A stretch of 64,000 nt of DNA from Pseudomonas orientalis (GCF_001439815.1 NZ_JYLM01000011.1:124001-188000); one strand, 5' to 3'. Counted from the stretch's first letter, positions 19,666 through 28,740 are shown. The notes: generated by a model from the sequence alone, not told the origin. Translations and numbers: made by a program.

Positions 19666-19671
19666 CCCGGC

Positions 19672-22600
19672 ATGTTTGAGGCTGCTCGTTGGGACGATGA
19701 GATTGTTCACACCAGTGCTTTGACCGGTTTTTTGATTGGGGCTGCTATCGGGTTGGCGATGGTAGCCTTCGCCGCTATCGCCATAGGTACGGGTGGCCTG
19801 GGTGCCTGTTTGCTGATAGGCCTGCTTGGCGCGCTCGGCCCCATGATGCCTTCCCTGGGGGAATCGATTGGCAAGCACTTCAGCTCAGTAGCGGGACGCA
19901 TCACCACGACCTCGCGCAATGTGTTTATCAATGGCAAGCGGGCAGCCATCGCCAAGTTCAGTGAACTGACATGCGACCAGCATACCGATCCGTTGATTGC
20001 CGAAGGATCCTCCAACGTCTTCATCAACAGCTTCCCCGCTGCGCGCAAGGGTGACAAGACCACCTGCGGGGCAACCATCGACGGCGGCTCCTCCAATGTA
20101 TTCATTGGCGGCGGACGCGAACAATACCTGCCGGTGAGTGATGAGGTGCCTGCTGGGCTGAGAGTTACAGTCGATGTGCTGATGGTATTGGCTTCACTGA
20201 GTCGTGCAAGAATCCCAGCGATGTCACCGCGTAGCCTGCTCGCGGCTATGAAAGCAGCAAAGCCGTGCATCAAACGCTACCTCGCTGGATACGCTGCCGG
20301 AAGCGTGCTGGAGAACTATGTGCTCAGCCCTGCAATGGATCGCGCAGCGGGAGCCATTTTCGGAAACCCGGTTGACGCAACCAACGGCCGCAAATTCTTG
20401 CTCGAAGAACAAGAGACCGACTTCATTCTGCCGGGGCTGATGCCCATTCACTGGTCTCGCTTCTACGCCAGCGACTTGAACGTGGACAGCGTGCTTGGCC
20501 AGGGCTGGGTGCTGCCATGGGAGCAGTCCCTGCACCAGAACGGCGAATTCATCTACCTCAGCGATAACCAAGGCCGCAGCGTCCCCTTTGTCGTGCTGGA
20601 GCCAGGCGAACGCATCTACTCCCCCCATGAACGGTTGACCCTGGTGCGCAGCCAGGGCGGCCACTACCTGCTACAAACCCTGGACAACACCTTCTTCTAC
20701 TTCGGTGAAGTCACCGAAGACGGCAGCCCCGCCCCGCTGCTACGCATCGAGAACGCACTGGGCCACTACATCGCGCTGACCTACAACGAGATCGGCCAAC
20801 TCACCGACGTAACCGCCAGCGGCGGTTGGCGCATGCACTTGCACTATGAGCACCCGATGGGACGCCTCACCGAGGTCAAGCGCGTCGTCGACAACCTGCC
20901 CGTGGAAACCCTCGTGCGTTATGGCTACGACGCCAACGGGCAGCTCAACCAGGTTATCAACCGCAACGGCGACATGGTTCGCCAGTTCGTCTACGAAGAC
21001 GGCCTGATGGTCGTTCACCGCAACGCGCTGGGTTTGGCTTGCCAGTACCGCTGGCAACACCTCGGCGGCCAGGCGCGTGTGGTCGAGCATTGGACCAGCG
21101 ATGGCGAGCACTATCACTTCACGTATGACCTGGAGGCCCGCACTACGCGCATCACCGATGTTTTGCAGCGCGAAGCTCAGGTCACCTATAACCATGACAG
21201 CCGGGTCATTGCCAGCCGGGACTTCGGCGGCGAACACTACACGATCGATCTGGATGACTGCGGCAACTTGGTCGGCCTGACGCTGCCGGGCGAACAGCGC
21301 CTGGCCTTTCAGTACGATGAATACTCGCGGCTGATCGCCGAAACAGATTCCCTCGGCCGCACCACCGAGTACCGCTATCACTTCAACACCCCGTTGGTCA
21401 CGCGGGTCCGCGCACCGGACGGCGGCACCTGGCAAGCAGACTATGACCGTGCCGGCAACTTGATCTGCGAAACCGATGCCGTGGGCCAGGTCACGCGGTA
21501 CGCCAATAGCGACGATGGCCTGCCCCACACCATTACCGACCCACTGCACAAAACCAAGACTCTGAGCTGGAACGCCTTTGCCCAGCTCACTCGCTATGAG
21601 GATTGCTCCGGCAAGGTCACCACCTATCGCTACGACGACCGCCAACATCTGATCGCCGTCACCGACGCCCTGCGCCAAATCACCAGGTTTCAGTGCACCG
21701 CGCAAGGCGAAGTGCAGCGTATCGAACACCCCGACGGCAGCGTAGAAAGCTTCGAGTACAACTCGTTGGGCCAGGTAATCGCCCACACTGACGGGGCTGG
21801 CCATGTCACCCGTTTGCACCGAAACGCCCGCGGCCTCCCTACCCAACGCCGTAACGCCGAAGGCCAGCGCACGCAGTATGAATACGACAAGGCCCAGCGT
21901 CTGGTGGCTCTGGTCAACGAAAACAACGCCACCTACCGGTTTGACTACGACAGTGCCGACCGACTGATCAGCGAATTGCGTGTCGACCAGTTGCAGCGCC
22001 AGTTCACCTACAACGCCAGCGGCCATCTGCTCTGCGTCGACGAAACCGGCCATGACGACAGCGGCGAGCGCCAGCAGCGTCGCACCGACTTCGAACGCGA
22101 CGCGGCCGGCCGCCTGCTGAGCAAGATCACCGCCGAGGCGCGTCACGACTACCACTACGATGACGCCGATCGCCTGTTGAGCATCGCGCGTCAGCCCAGC
22201 CAGCAGGGCAAACGCCTGGGGGTGCAGCCTGAAATCCTGCGCTTCAGCTACGATCCGCTGGGCCGCCTGATCGAAGAGGCCGGGTCACAAGGTGTGTTGG
22301 GTTACCACTATGACCCGTTGGACAACCTCAGCACCCTGACCCTGCCGGATGGCCGCGCCCTCAACCACCTGTATTACGGCAGCGGGCACCTGCACCAGAT
22401 CAACCTTGACGGCAAACTGATCAGCGACATCGAGCGCGACGACCTGCACCGTGAAGTGCTGCGCAGCCAGGGCCGCCTCAGCAGTTGCTTTGGTTACGAC
22501 GTGCGCGGGCGCAAGCAGTGGCAATTCGCGTCGCGCCGGGGTGCAGAACACCTGTCACGGGTGCTGCAACCGCAGCGCGACACCCACGACCTGTTCGACG

Positions 22601-23808
22601 ATCCCGGCAGTTACCTGCAGCGCCGGTATCACTACGACAAGGCCGGGGAACTGACCAGCAGCAGCGACCGCCAGCGCGGTGCCAGCGTCTACCGCTACCT
22701 GAAAACCGGCGACCTGCTCAGCCGCAGTACAAAAGAACACCTGAACAACGAACACTTCGAGACCGACCCGGCCGGCAACCGCCTCGACCCCCAGCGCAGC
22801 ACCCGTTTCGGGCATATCAAGGACAACCGCCTGCGGCACTGGCAGCAGTACCACTACCGCTACGACGCCTGGGGCAATGTGATCGAGCGGCGCAGCGCAA
22901 CTCAACGCCAACTATTCGAATACGACAGCGAGAACCGTTTGGTGCAGGCCCTGCGCTACGGTGATGGCAAGCTGCTGAACGAGGCCCGTTACCAGTACGA
23001 TTCCCTGGGCCGGCGCACGCACAAGCAGGTGGAGATCGAAGGGGTACCCACCACCACGCAGTTCCTCTGGCAAGGCTTGCGCCTGCTGCAAGAGACCTGC
23101 GGCGGCCGCCAGCAGCTGTATATTTATGAACCCGACAGCTATGCGCCGCTGGCGCGGGTGGATCGCACAGACGGCGGCAAACCCAGCCTTTACTACTTCC
23201 ACACCGACCAGATCGGCACACCGCTGGAGGTCACGAGCGCCCAGGGCGACCTGGTCTGGCAGGCCCGCTACAAGGCCTGGGGCGAGGTGGAACGGTTCGA
23301 GGTGCAGAGCATCGAGCAGCACCTGCGCTTTCAGGGGCAGTACTTCGACGCGGAGACCGGGCTTCACTACAATACGTTTCGCTATTACGATCCGGGGGTG
23401 GGCCGCTTTACCACGCAGGATCCGATTGGGTTGCTGGGTGGGGATAACCTGTATCAGTATGCGGTGAATCCTACGGGGTGGATTGATCCGTTGGGATTAG
23501 ACACAGTTCGACTGCGTCATTACACAAGTAATCAAGGAATTAAGGGCATACAAAATGACGGTATAATTAGAGCATACGATCAGAATAAAGTTTTCACAGA
23601 GAAAGCCAAAGGCAAACCACTTAGCGCGGCAGACGCCGCTGAAAAATACGGTATAGCGAAGAAAGATGCACGAAACTATGTAGAGTTCGACATGGACACA
23701 TCGAAAGTCACTAAAGTGTCAAACCCTCTGACACAGGCCACCGAATATGTTATCGATGGTGATGTGGATCTAAAAAAATCGAAACCGAAATTTTTTAGCA
23801 GGTGCTAA
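19672..23808 (+). CDS. prePAAR/PAAR-Rhs T6SS effector with ADP-ribosyltransferase-like C-terminal tip
   Basis: A 1378-residue polymorphic toxin. Residues 4-13 (AARWDDEIVH) fit the prePAAR motif AARxxDxxxH. Two hydrophobic stretches (about 15-60) are the likely Eag-bound segments, and a PAAR domain follows (about 65-160). The Rhs/YD-repeat cage occupies about 230-1275 and ends at the conserved DPIGLLGGDNLYQYAVNPTG…DPLGL boundary. The variable tip (about 1277-1378) starts RLRHYTSNQGIKGIQNDGII and resembles the HYD1-type ADP-ribosyltransferase toxins (Tox-ART-HYD1 in family lists), so NAD-dependent modification of a target is inferred. The tip is AT-rich compared with the GC-rich cage, a usual sign of exchange. 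The immunity gene follows directly. Confidence 0.93.
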   Translation: MFEAARWDDEIVHTSALTGFLIGAAIGLAMVAFAAIAIGTGGLGACLLIGLLGALGPMMPSLGESIGKHFSSVAGRITTTSRNVFINGKRAAIAKFSELTCDQHTDPLIAEGSSNVFINSFPAARKGDKTTCGATIDGGSSNVFIGGGREQYLPVSDEVPAGLRVTVDVLMVLASLSRARIPAMSPRSLLAAMKAAKPCIKRYLAGYAAGSVLENYVLSPAMDRAAGAIFGNPVDATNGRKFLLEEQETDFILPGLMPIHWSRFYASDLNVDSVLGQGWVLPWEQSLHQNGEFIYLSDNQGRSVPFVVLEPGERIYSPHERLTLVRSQGGHYLLQTLDNTFFYFGEVTEDGSPAPLLRIENALGHYIALTYNEIGQLTDVTASGGWRMHLHYEHPMGRLTEVKRVVDNLPVETLVRYGYDANGQLNQVINRNGDMVRQFVYEDGLMVVHRNALGLACQYRWQHLGGQARVVEHWTSDGEHYHFTYDLEARTTRITDVLQREAQVTYNHDSRVIASRDFGGEHYTIDLDDCGNLVGLTLPGEQRLAFQYDEYSRLIAETDSLGRTTEYRYHFNTPLVTRVRAPDGGTWQADYDRAGNLICETDAVGQVTRYANSDDGLPHTITDPLHKTKTLSWNAFAQLTRYEDCSGKVTTYRYDDRQHLIAVTDALRQITRFQCTAQGEVQRIEHPDGSVESFEYNSLGQVIAHTDGAGHVTRLHRNARGLPTQRRNAEGQRTQYEYDKAQRLVALVNENNATYRFDYDSADRLISELRVDQLQRQFTYNASGHLLCVDETGHDDSGERQQRRTDFERDAAGRLLSKITAEARHDYHYDDADRLLSIARQPSQQGKRLGVQPEILRFSYDPLGRLIEEAGSQGVLGYHYDPLDNLSTLTLPDGRALNHLYYGSGHLHQINLDGKLISDIERDDLHREVLRSQGRLSSCFGYDVRGRKQWQFASRRGAEHLSRVLQPQRDTHDLFDDPGSYLQRRYHYDKAGELTSSSDRQRGASVYRYLKTGDLLSRSTKEHLNNEHFETDPAGNRLDPQRSTRFGHIKDNRLRHWQQYHYRYDAWGNVIERRSATQRQLFEYDSENRLVQALRYGDGKLLNEARYQYDSLGRRTHKQVEIEGVPTTTQFLWQGLRLLQETCGGRQQLYIYEPDSYAPLARVDRTDGGKPSLYYFHTDQIGTPLEVTSAQGDLVWQARYKAWGEVERFEVQSIEQHLRFQGQYFDAETGLHYNTFRYYDPGVGRFTTQDPIGLLGGDNLYQYAVNPTGWIDPLGLDTVRLRHYTSNQGIKGIQNDGIIRAYDQNKVFTEKAKGKPLSAADAAEKYGIAKKDARNYVEFDMDTSKVTKVSNPLTQATEYVIDGDVDLKKSKPKFFSRC
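21966..23498 (+). repeat. 1533-bp Rhs homology block, copy 1 (inside the intact rhs gene)
   Basis: This part of the intact rhs gene is repeated, with a constant offset of 2292 bp and no visible indel, at 24258-25790. Differences are scattered substitutions only (for example PQR versus PER, KLL versus ALL). The block stops exactly at the DPLGL boundary, where the two toxin tips diverge. Its first part (21966-22460) is also present in the third fragment. Confidence 0.92.
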
Positions 23809-23810
23809 CA

Positions 23811-24128
23811 ATGCAAATTGAAAACAACCAAGCCATTGTAATTATTGAAGACCTCGAAAAAATTAGAGTTTCGCTCGCCAAATTAGGAGCAAGCAACCCT
23901 GACAACATCGAGCAACTCTCACTAAATCTACTTCACTATTTTATAAAAAACGAAATTTTCAAAAAAATAAGCTCCGCGCATAAAATTTTGGTTGAGAGCG
24001 CAGAGCGCGATGAACTATTAAATAGCCAGCTCGACGATTTTTTTGAAAAAATCACCTACCCTCCACTTGAGACTAACATCACCGCATCAGACTTGAGCGA
24101 AATAATTAAACAAAAACAAAAAATATAG
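23811..24128 (+). CDS. probable immunity protein for the Rhs ART-like tip
   Basis: A 105-residue, helical, AT-rich small protein of no family I recognise, located directly downstream of the Rhs toxin tip. The ATG at 23811 comes 2 bp after the rhs stop, with AGGTG upstream as a weak Shine-Dalgarno. A GTG at 23802, overlapping rhs, is in frame and would add three residues. No signal peptide or membrane segment is present, so cytoplasmic neutralisation by direct binding is the likely mode. The assignment is by position. Confidence 0.7.
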   Translation: MQIENNQAIVIIEDLEKIRVSLAKLGASNPDNIEQLSLNLLHYFIKNEIFKKISSAHKILVESAERDELLNSQLDDFFEKITYPPLETNITASDLSEIIKQKQKI

Positions 24129-24257
24129 AAGGTACGATAAAGATCTTAGTTAAGCAGTAGGCCAGGATTCGTGTACATGGTTCAACTTGATTACAGCATC
24201 CCGGCCAGCCTACTCAATACCGCAACGCTGAAGATCAGTACATCAATTGGTAGCCCA

Positions 24258-25790
24258 GATCAGCGAACTGCGCGTCGACCAGTTGCAGCGCCAGCTCACC
24301 TACAACGCCAGCGGCCATCTGCTCTGCGTCACCGAAACCGGCCACGACGACAGCGGCGAGCGCCCGCAGCGTCGCACCGACTTCGAACGCGACGCGGCCG
24401 GCCGCCTGCTGAGCAAGATCACCGCCGAGGCGCGTCACGACTACCACTACGATGACGCCGATCGCCTGTTGAGCATCGCGCGTCAGCCCAGCCAGCAGGG
24501 CAAACGCCTGGGGGTGCAGCCTGAAATCCTGCGCTTCAGCTACGATCCGCTGGGCCGCCTGATCGAAGAGGCCGGGTCACAAGGTGTGTTGGGTTACCAC
24601 TATGACCCGTTGGACAACCTCAGCACCCTGACCCTGCCGGATGGCCGCGCCCTCAACTACCTGTATTACGGCAGCGGGCACCTGCACCAGATCAACCTTG
24701 ACGGCAAACTGATCAGCGACATCGAGCGCGACGACCTGCACCGTGAAGTGCTGCGCAGCCAGGGCCGCCTCAGCAGTTGCTTTGGTTACGACGTGCGCGG
24801 GCGCAAGCAGTGGCAATTCGCGTCGCGCCGGGGTGCCGAACACCTGTCACGGGTGCTGCAACCGCAGCGCGACACCCACGACCTGTTCGACGATCCCGGC
24901 AGTTACCTGCAGCGCCGGTATCACTACGACAAGGCCGGGGAACTGACCAGCAGCAGCGACCGCCAGCGCGGTGCCAGCGTCTACCGCTACCTGAAAACCG
25001 GCGACCTGCTCAGCCGCAGTACAAAAGAACACCTGAACAACGAACACTTCGAGACCGACCCGGCCGGCAACCGCCTCGACCCCGAGCGCAGCACCCGTTT
25101 CGGGCATATCAAGGACAACCGCCTGCGGCACTGGCAGCAGTACCACTACCGCTACGACGCCTGGGGCAATGTGATCGAGCGGCGCAGCGCCAACCAGCGC
25201 CAGCTGTTTGAATACGACAGCGAGAACCGTTTGGTGCAGGCCCTGCGCTACCATGATGGCGCGCTGCTGAACGAGGCCCGCTACCAGTGCGACTCCCTGG
25301 GCCGACGCACGCACAAACAGGTGGAGAGCGAAGGGGCACTCACCACCACGCAGTTCCTCTGGCAAGGCTTGCGCTTGCTGCAAGAAACCTGCGGCGGCCG
25401 CCAGCAGCTGTATATCTATGAACCCGACAGCTATGCGCCGCTGGCGCGGGTGGACCGCACCGAGGGCGGCAAACCCAGCCTCTACTACTTCCACACCGAC
25501 CAGATCGGCACACCGCTGGAGGTGACGAGTGCCCAGGGCGACCTGGTCTGGCAGGCCCGCTACAAGGCCTGGGGCGAGGTGGAACGGTTCGAGGTGCAGA
25601 GCATCGAGCAGCACCTGCGCTTTCAGGGGCAGTACTTCGACGCGGAGACCGGGCTTCACTACAATACGTTTCGCTATTACGATCCGGGAGTGGGCCGCTT
25701 TACCACGCAGGATCCGATTGGGTTGCTGGGTGGGGATAACCTGTATCAGTATGCGGTGAATCCGACGGGGTGGATTGATCCACTTGGATT
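24258..25790 (+). repeat. 1533-bp Rhs homology block, copy 2 (displaced cassette)
   Basis: Near-identical duplicate of 21966-23498, in the same orientation. Left border: homology begins at GATCAGCGAA, directly after non-homologous spacer 24129-24257. Right border: the DPLGL codons, then a different toxin tip. Long direct repeats of this kind allow homologous recombination that deletes the 2.3 kb in between. Confidence 0.92.
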
Positions 25791-26091
25791 AAATGCATGC
25801 GGGACGACCAAAGGCAACGGCAAGTTTACCGAGCCAGCACTGCCACCAAAGTTAATCGCACAACATGGAGATGTTAAAATTGTCCACTACACCCGAAGCG
25901 GGGATCATGGCCCAGCACATTTGCACGTCAAAGGAGGCGGCAAAGAGACAAAAATCGGTCAAGCAGGTAAACCAATAAAAGGCGCTCCCACTCCAACTAC
26001 CGAGCAGCAGGCTGCCATTGATGCCAATAAATCAGCAATCAGAAAATCAGTTGACAAAATACAACGCTGGTTCAGATTCCAAAATCGCTAA
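24258..26091 (+). pseudogene. orphan Rhs C-terminal cassette with alternative toxin tip
   Basis: An open frame of about 610 codons encoding the last 510 residues of the Rhs cage and then a new tip. It lacks the prePAAR, PAAR and most of the cage and has no credible start (only a TTG at 24247), so it cannot be loaded onto VgrG as it stands. The tip of about 100 residues (from NACGTTKGNG) contains KIVHYTRSGDHGPAHLHVKG and a basic tail …IRKSVDKIQRWFRFQNR. I recognise this as a recurring Rhs tip type but cannot name its activity. It would become functional if recombination within the 1533-bp repeat fused it to the full gene upstream. Confidence 0.85.
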
Positions 26092-26108
26092 TAGGAGGCC
26101 GATAAAAA

Positions 26109-26378
26109 ATGAAAGATGTATGGGTATTTAATGGTGCAATGGCCCGCTTTCCATCGGCATTATTCACTTCACTTGAAGATGCAAAAGCTTGGATAAAGCA
26201 TAATAAGCTTACAGGAGTTTTAACCAAGTACCCTGTCGACATAGGCGTTTATGACTGGGCAATCAAAAATAGCTTCTTCCGCCCAACAGAAGCCAAACAT
26301 AGCGAATCATCATTCATTGGCAATTTTACGTGCGCCTCCATGGATCATCTTCACTTCGAGGATGGAGAGGAGGATTGA
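26109..26378 (+). CDS. probable cognate immunity protein of the orphan Rhs tip (DUF7710-like)
   Basis: An 89-residue protein, MKDVWVFNGAMARFPSALF…, resembling the small family I recall as DUF7710, commonly found after Rhs tips of this type. It is preceded by a strong Shine-Dalgarno AGGAGG at 26092-26097, so it is probably translated even though its toxin gene has no start of its own. Keeping the immunity gene active would be needed if the tip can be switched in, or if sister cells deliver the same toxin. Confidence 0.7.
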   Translation: MKDVWVFNGAMARFPSALFTSLEDAKAWIKHNKLTGVLTKYPVDIGVYDWAIKNSFFRPTEAKHSESSFIGNFTCASMDHLHFEDGEED

Positions 26379-26385
26379 AAACCAC

Positions 26386-27216
26386 TCACCACCTATCGCT
26401 ACGACGACCGCCAACATCTGATCGCCGTCACCGACGCCCTGCGCCAAACCACCCAGTTTCAGTGCACCGCGCAAGGCGAAGTGCAGCGTATCGAACACCC
26501 CGACGGCAGCGTAGAAAGCTTCGAGTACAACTCGTTGGGCCAGGTAATCGCCCACACTGACGGGGCTGGCCATGTCACCCGTTTGCACCGAAACGCCCGC
26601 GGCCTCCCTACCCAACGCCGTAACGCCGAAGGCCAGCGCACGCAGTATGAATACGACAAGGCCCAGCGTCTGGTGGCTCTGGTCAACGAAAACAACGCCA
26701 CCTACCGGTTTGACTACGACAGTGCCGACCGACTGATCAGCGAACTGCGCGTGGACCAGTTGCAGCGCCAGTTCACCTACAACGCCAGCGGCCATCTGCT
26801 CTGCGTCACCGAAACCGGCCATGACGACAGCGGCGAGCGCCAGCAGCGTCGCACCGACTTCGAACGCGACGCGGCCGGCCGCCTGCTGAGCAAGATCACC
26901 GCCGAGGCGCGTCACGACTACCACTACGATGACGCCGATCGCCTGTTGAGCATCGCGCTTCAGCCCAGCCAGCAGGGCAAACGCCTGGGGGTGCAGCCTG
27001 AAATCCTGCGCTTTAGCTACGATCCGCTGGGCCGGCTGACCGAAGAAGCCGGGCCGCAGGGCCCCTGGGTTACCACTGACCCATTGGACAACCTCAGCAC
27101 CCTGACCCTGCCGGATGGCCGCGCCCTCAACCACCTGTATTACGGCAGCGGACACCTGCACCAGATCAACCTTGACGGCAAACTGATCAGCGACATCGAG
27201 CGCGACGAAGTGCTGC
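26386..27216 (+). pseudogene. third Rhs fragment, tipless and decayed
   Basis: Homologous to 21617-22460 of the intact rhs gene, starting at TCACCACCTATCGC immediately after the immunity gene and ending near GAAGTGCTGCGCA. Compared with copy 1 it has a 12-bp deletion near 27208. It also has two small deletions near 27061-27080 that shift and then restore the frame (GPQGPWVTTDPLD instead of GSQGVLGYHYDPLD). It has no start, no toxin tip and no immunity gene. It shares some substitutions with the second copy (VTETGHDD), so it may be an older cassette remnant. Confidence 0.85.
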
Positions 27217-27424
27217 GCACTAGGGCGCCCTGCACAATCACAGCTCTATCCAGTCAGCCTTGAGAGATCGCTCCTACACCTTCGCCAAACACTTCCGACG
27301 GCCCCATCTGAAATACCCAACAGTCACGAAAAATAACGAGCCCTTTTCTACAATAAACGTTATGTATTCAGTTGTTATGGGCAAGAAGCCCACGTCTCCA
27401 TTCATCTCATGAAGAACTTGGATC

Positions 27425-27616
27425 ATGCTAAATACTTCGCTTTTCCCCTCATTACGTACCGCCCTCGGTACAGCCCTGCGGCCCCGACAGCTCAATCGAG
27501 AGGAAGAGCGCCTGGTCCATTACTACCGTTGCTTGTCGGAACAGGATCGTGAAGCGGTGCGCTGCCTGATGTTTGCAGTCAAGGAAACCAGCGGGGCCGA
27601 ACGCCTTCACCCATAA
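27425..27616 (+). CDS. small hypothetical protein
   Basis: A 63-residue protein (MLNTSLFPSLRTALGTALRPRQLNREEERL…) with an amphipathic helical pattern and the segment HYYRCLSEQDREAVRCLMFAV. It looks like a genuine small protein of the kind found in pseudomonad accessory regions, but I cannot assign a family or function. The Shine-Dalgarno is weak (GAAGAAC upstream). It lies at the left end of the decayed accessory zone. Confidence 0.5.
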   Translation: MLNTSLFPSLRTALGTALRPRQLNREEERLVHYYRCLSEQDREAVRCLMFAVKETSGAERLHP

Positions 27617-27837
27617 AAAGTGACACCGTCATGGGTCTGCGAACGATGAAGTACCTGCGGAGTTGGACACGTTGCCAAGAGCCTGCCCCATGGAACTTTC
27701 CTGCCCAGACAAAGCACGCCTGCCGACCCCACAAACAACGCCATCACGTGCGTGATTGTGACCGCGACCTCGCCGCCGAAACGTTCTACCTTGCTAGAGT
27801 ACGAAGCCCCATCACCGTGGAGGATCTGCATATCCCC

Positions 27838-28131
27838 ATGCCCGCCATCGTCACCCTCCAGCCTCGATTTCCCTTCGGTGGCCTGACCTTCTCCCGCTGT
27901 GTGGACGCCCTGATCCGACAGGATCTACTCGACCCGCTGCCCTATGTGCGCCGGCACATCTGCGGCGACTGGGGCGATGTGCGCGCAGAGCATCGGCGCT
28001 ACAACGATGCAGCTCTGGAGCTAGGCGGCTACCTGCTGTCGTCCTACGCCATCAGTGAGGACTTGGCCCTCTGTGTCTTCACCGAAGCGGACCGGAACCT
28101 TACTGCAGTGTTCCTGCTGGATGAGTACTGA
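27838..28131 (+). CDS. ICE/plasmid-associated conserved hypothetical protein
   Basis: I start this 97-residue protein at the ATG 27838 (MPAIVTLQPRFPFGGLTFS…), with GGAGG about 13 bases upstream. The frame is open further upstream but that part looks non-coding. The body, with GDWGDVRAEHRRYND and the end TEADRNLTAVFLLDEY, matches a small family that I know from integrative and conjugative elements and large plasmids. It has no assigned biochemical function. Next to a DUF3085 gene, it indicates a remnant of such an element. Confidence 0.7.
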   Translation: MPAIVTLQPRFPFGGLTFSRCVDALIRQDLLDPLPYVRRHICGDWGDVRAEHRRYNDAALELGGYLLSSYAISEDLALCVFTEADRNLTAVFLLDEY

Positions 28132-28367
28132 CCATCGGCCACAAAACCGGCATAGGCCTGATGCGGTTTGATGGACACCCACCGCCAAGCATCAACCACG
28201 CTACCCCCATGTTCGCTGGCGTCGCCGGCAACGTCCCAGGCGGTCATAGCCTTCAAGACTGCGATGCGCCAACGGCGCATTGGCCACGTCATACCTTCAT
28301 TCTTCCGTCATCCCAAGGGACGCCCGCCCTTGCGGTTGGGGAGTCCTGCTGTTGCAAGGAGACCACC

Positions 28368-28716
28368 ATGTCATTGCTTCAAAGGCAGCGATCTGAAGCC
28401 GGTGCTGGCAGAGGCTATCGCCAATCAATGTTCCATCATTCTGGTCAAGGATCAGGGCGTCTACTGGCTCGCTGAGAGGGGCGAGCGCCAAGCCAATGGT
28501 CGGCAAAAGCTGATTGCCTATGCGGTCGGCTGCAACCCCGATGTCGACGCGTTCGACGACTGGTGGGCGTTGGCCCGCAACGAGCTGGGCGACGACGATT
28601 TCGGTGAGCATTTCGACCCGCAGTCGGAGGCATTCACGCGCATCGTCAACGGTGAGGACGATCTGGAGCTGGCCGCCACGGCGACCCACCTGACGCTGCG
28701 AACCGTCACGTCGTAA
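28368..28716 (+). pseudogene. DUF3085-family gene with a frameshift in the first codons
   Basis: A strong Shine-Dalgarno AAGGAG precedes the ATG at 28368-28370, which reads Met-Ser-Leu and then one base (C at 28377) before the conserved body FKGSDLKPVLAEAIANQ starts in a different frame at 28378. DUF3085 proteins of ICEs and plasmids typically begin with Met and a few residues, then RFKGSDL, so one base has been gained or two lost here. The remaining body to …LRTVTS is intact. Either the gene is dead or the sequence has an error at this point. Confidence 0.75.
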
Positions 28717-28740
28717 TCCAATCACACATCAGACCTTGAG

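Noticed and set aside
20740..22155. Long minus-strand open frame inside the Rhs gene
   Set aside because: Repeats with the Rhs duplication and has no domain; explained by the codon bias of the Rhs repeats.
24171..24455. Short plus-strand open frame spanning the spacer and the start of the second Rhs block
   Set aside because: It runs into the Rhs homology in the wrong frame; no ribosome site or family resemblance.
27631..27837. N-terminal extension of the ICE-type gene at 27838
   Set aside because: The extra 69 residues have no coding character and the conserved family region begins at the ATG 27838.
28161..28475. Independent 104-codon gene starting near the DUF3085 ribosome site
   Set aside because: Its only support is the ATG and Shine-Dalgarno that belong to the frameshifted DUF3085 gene; the rest reads out of frame through the DUF3085 body.
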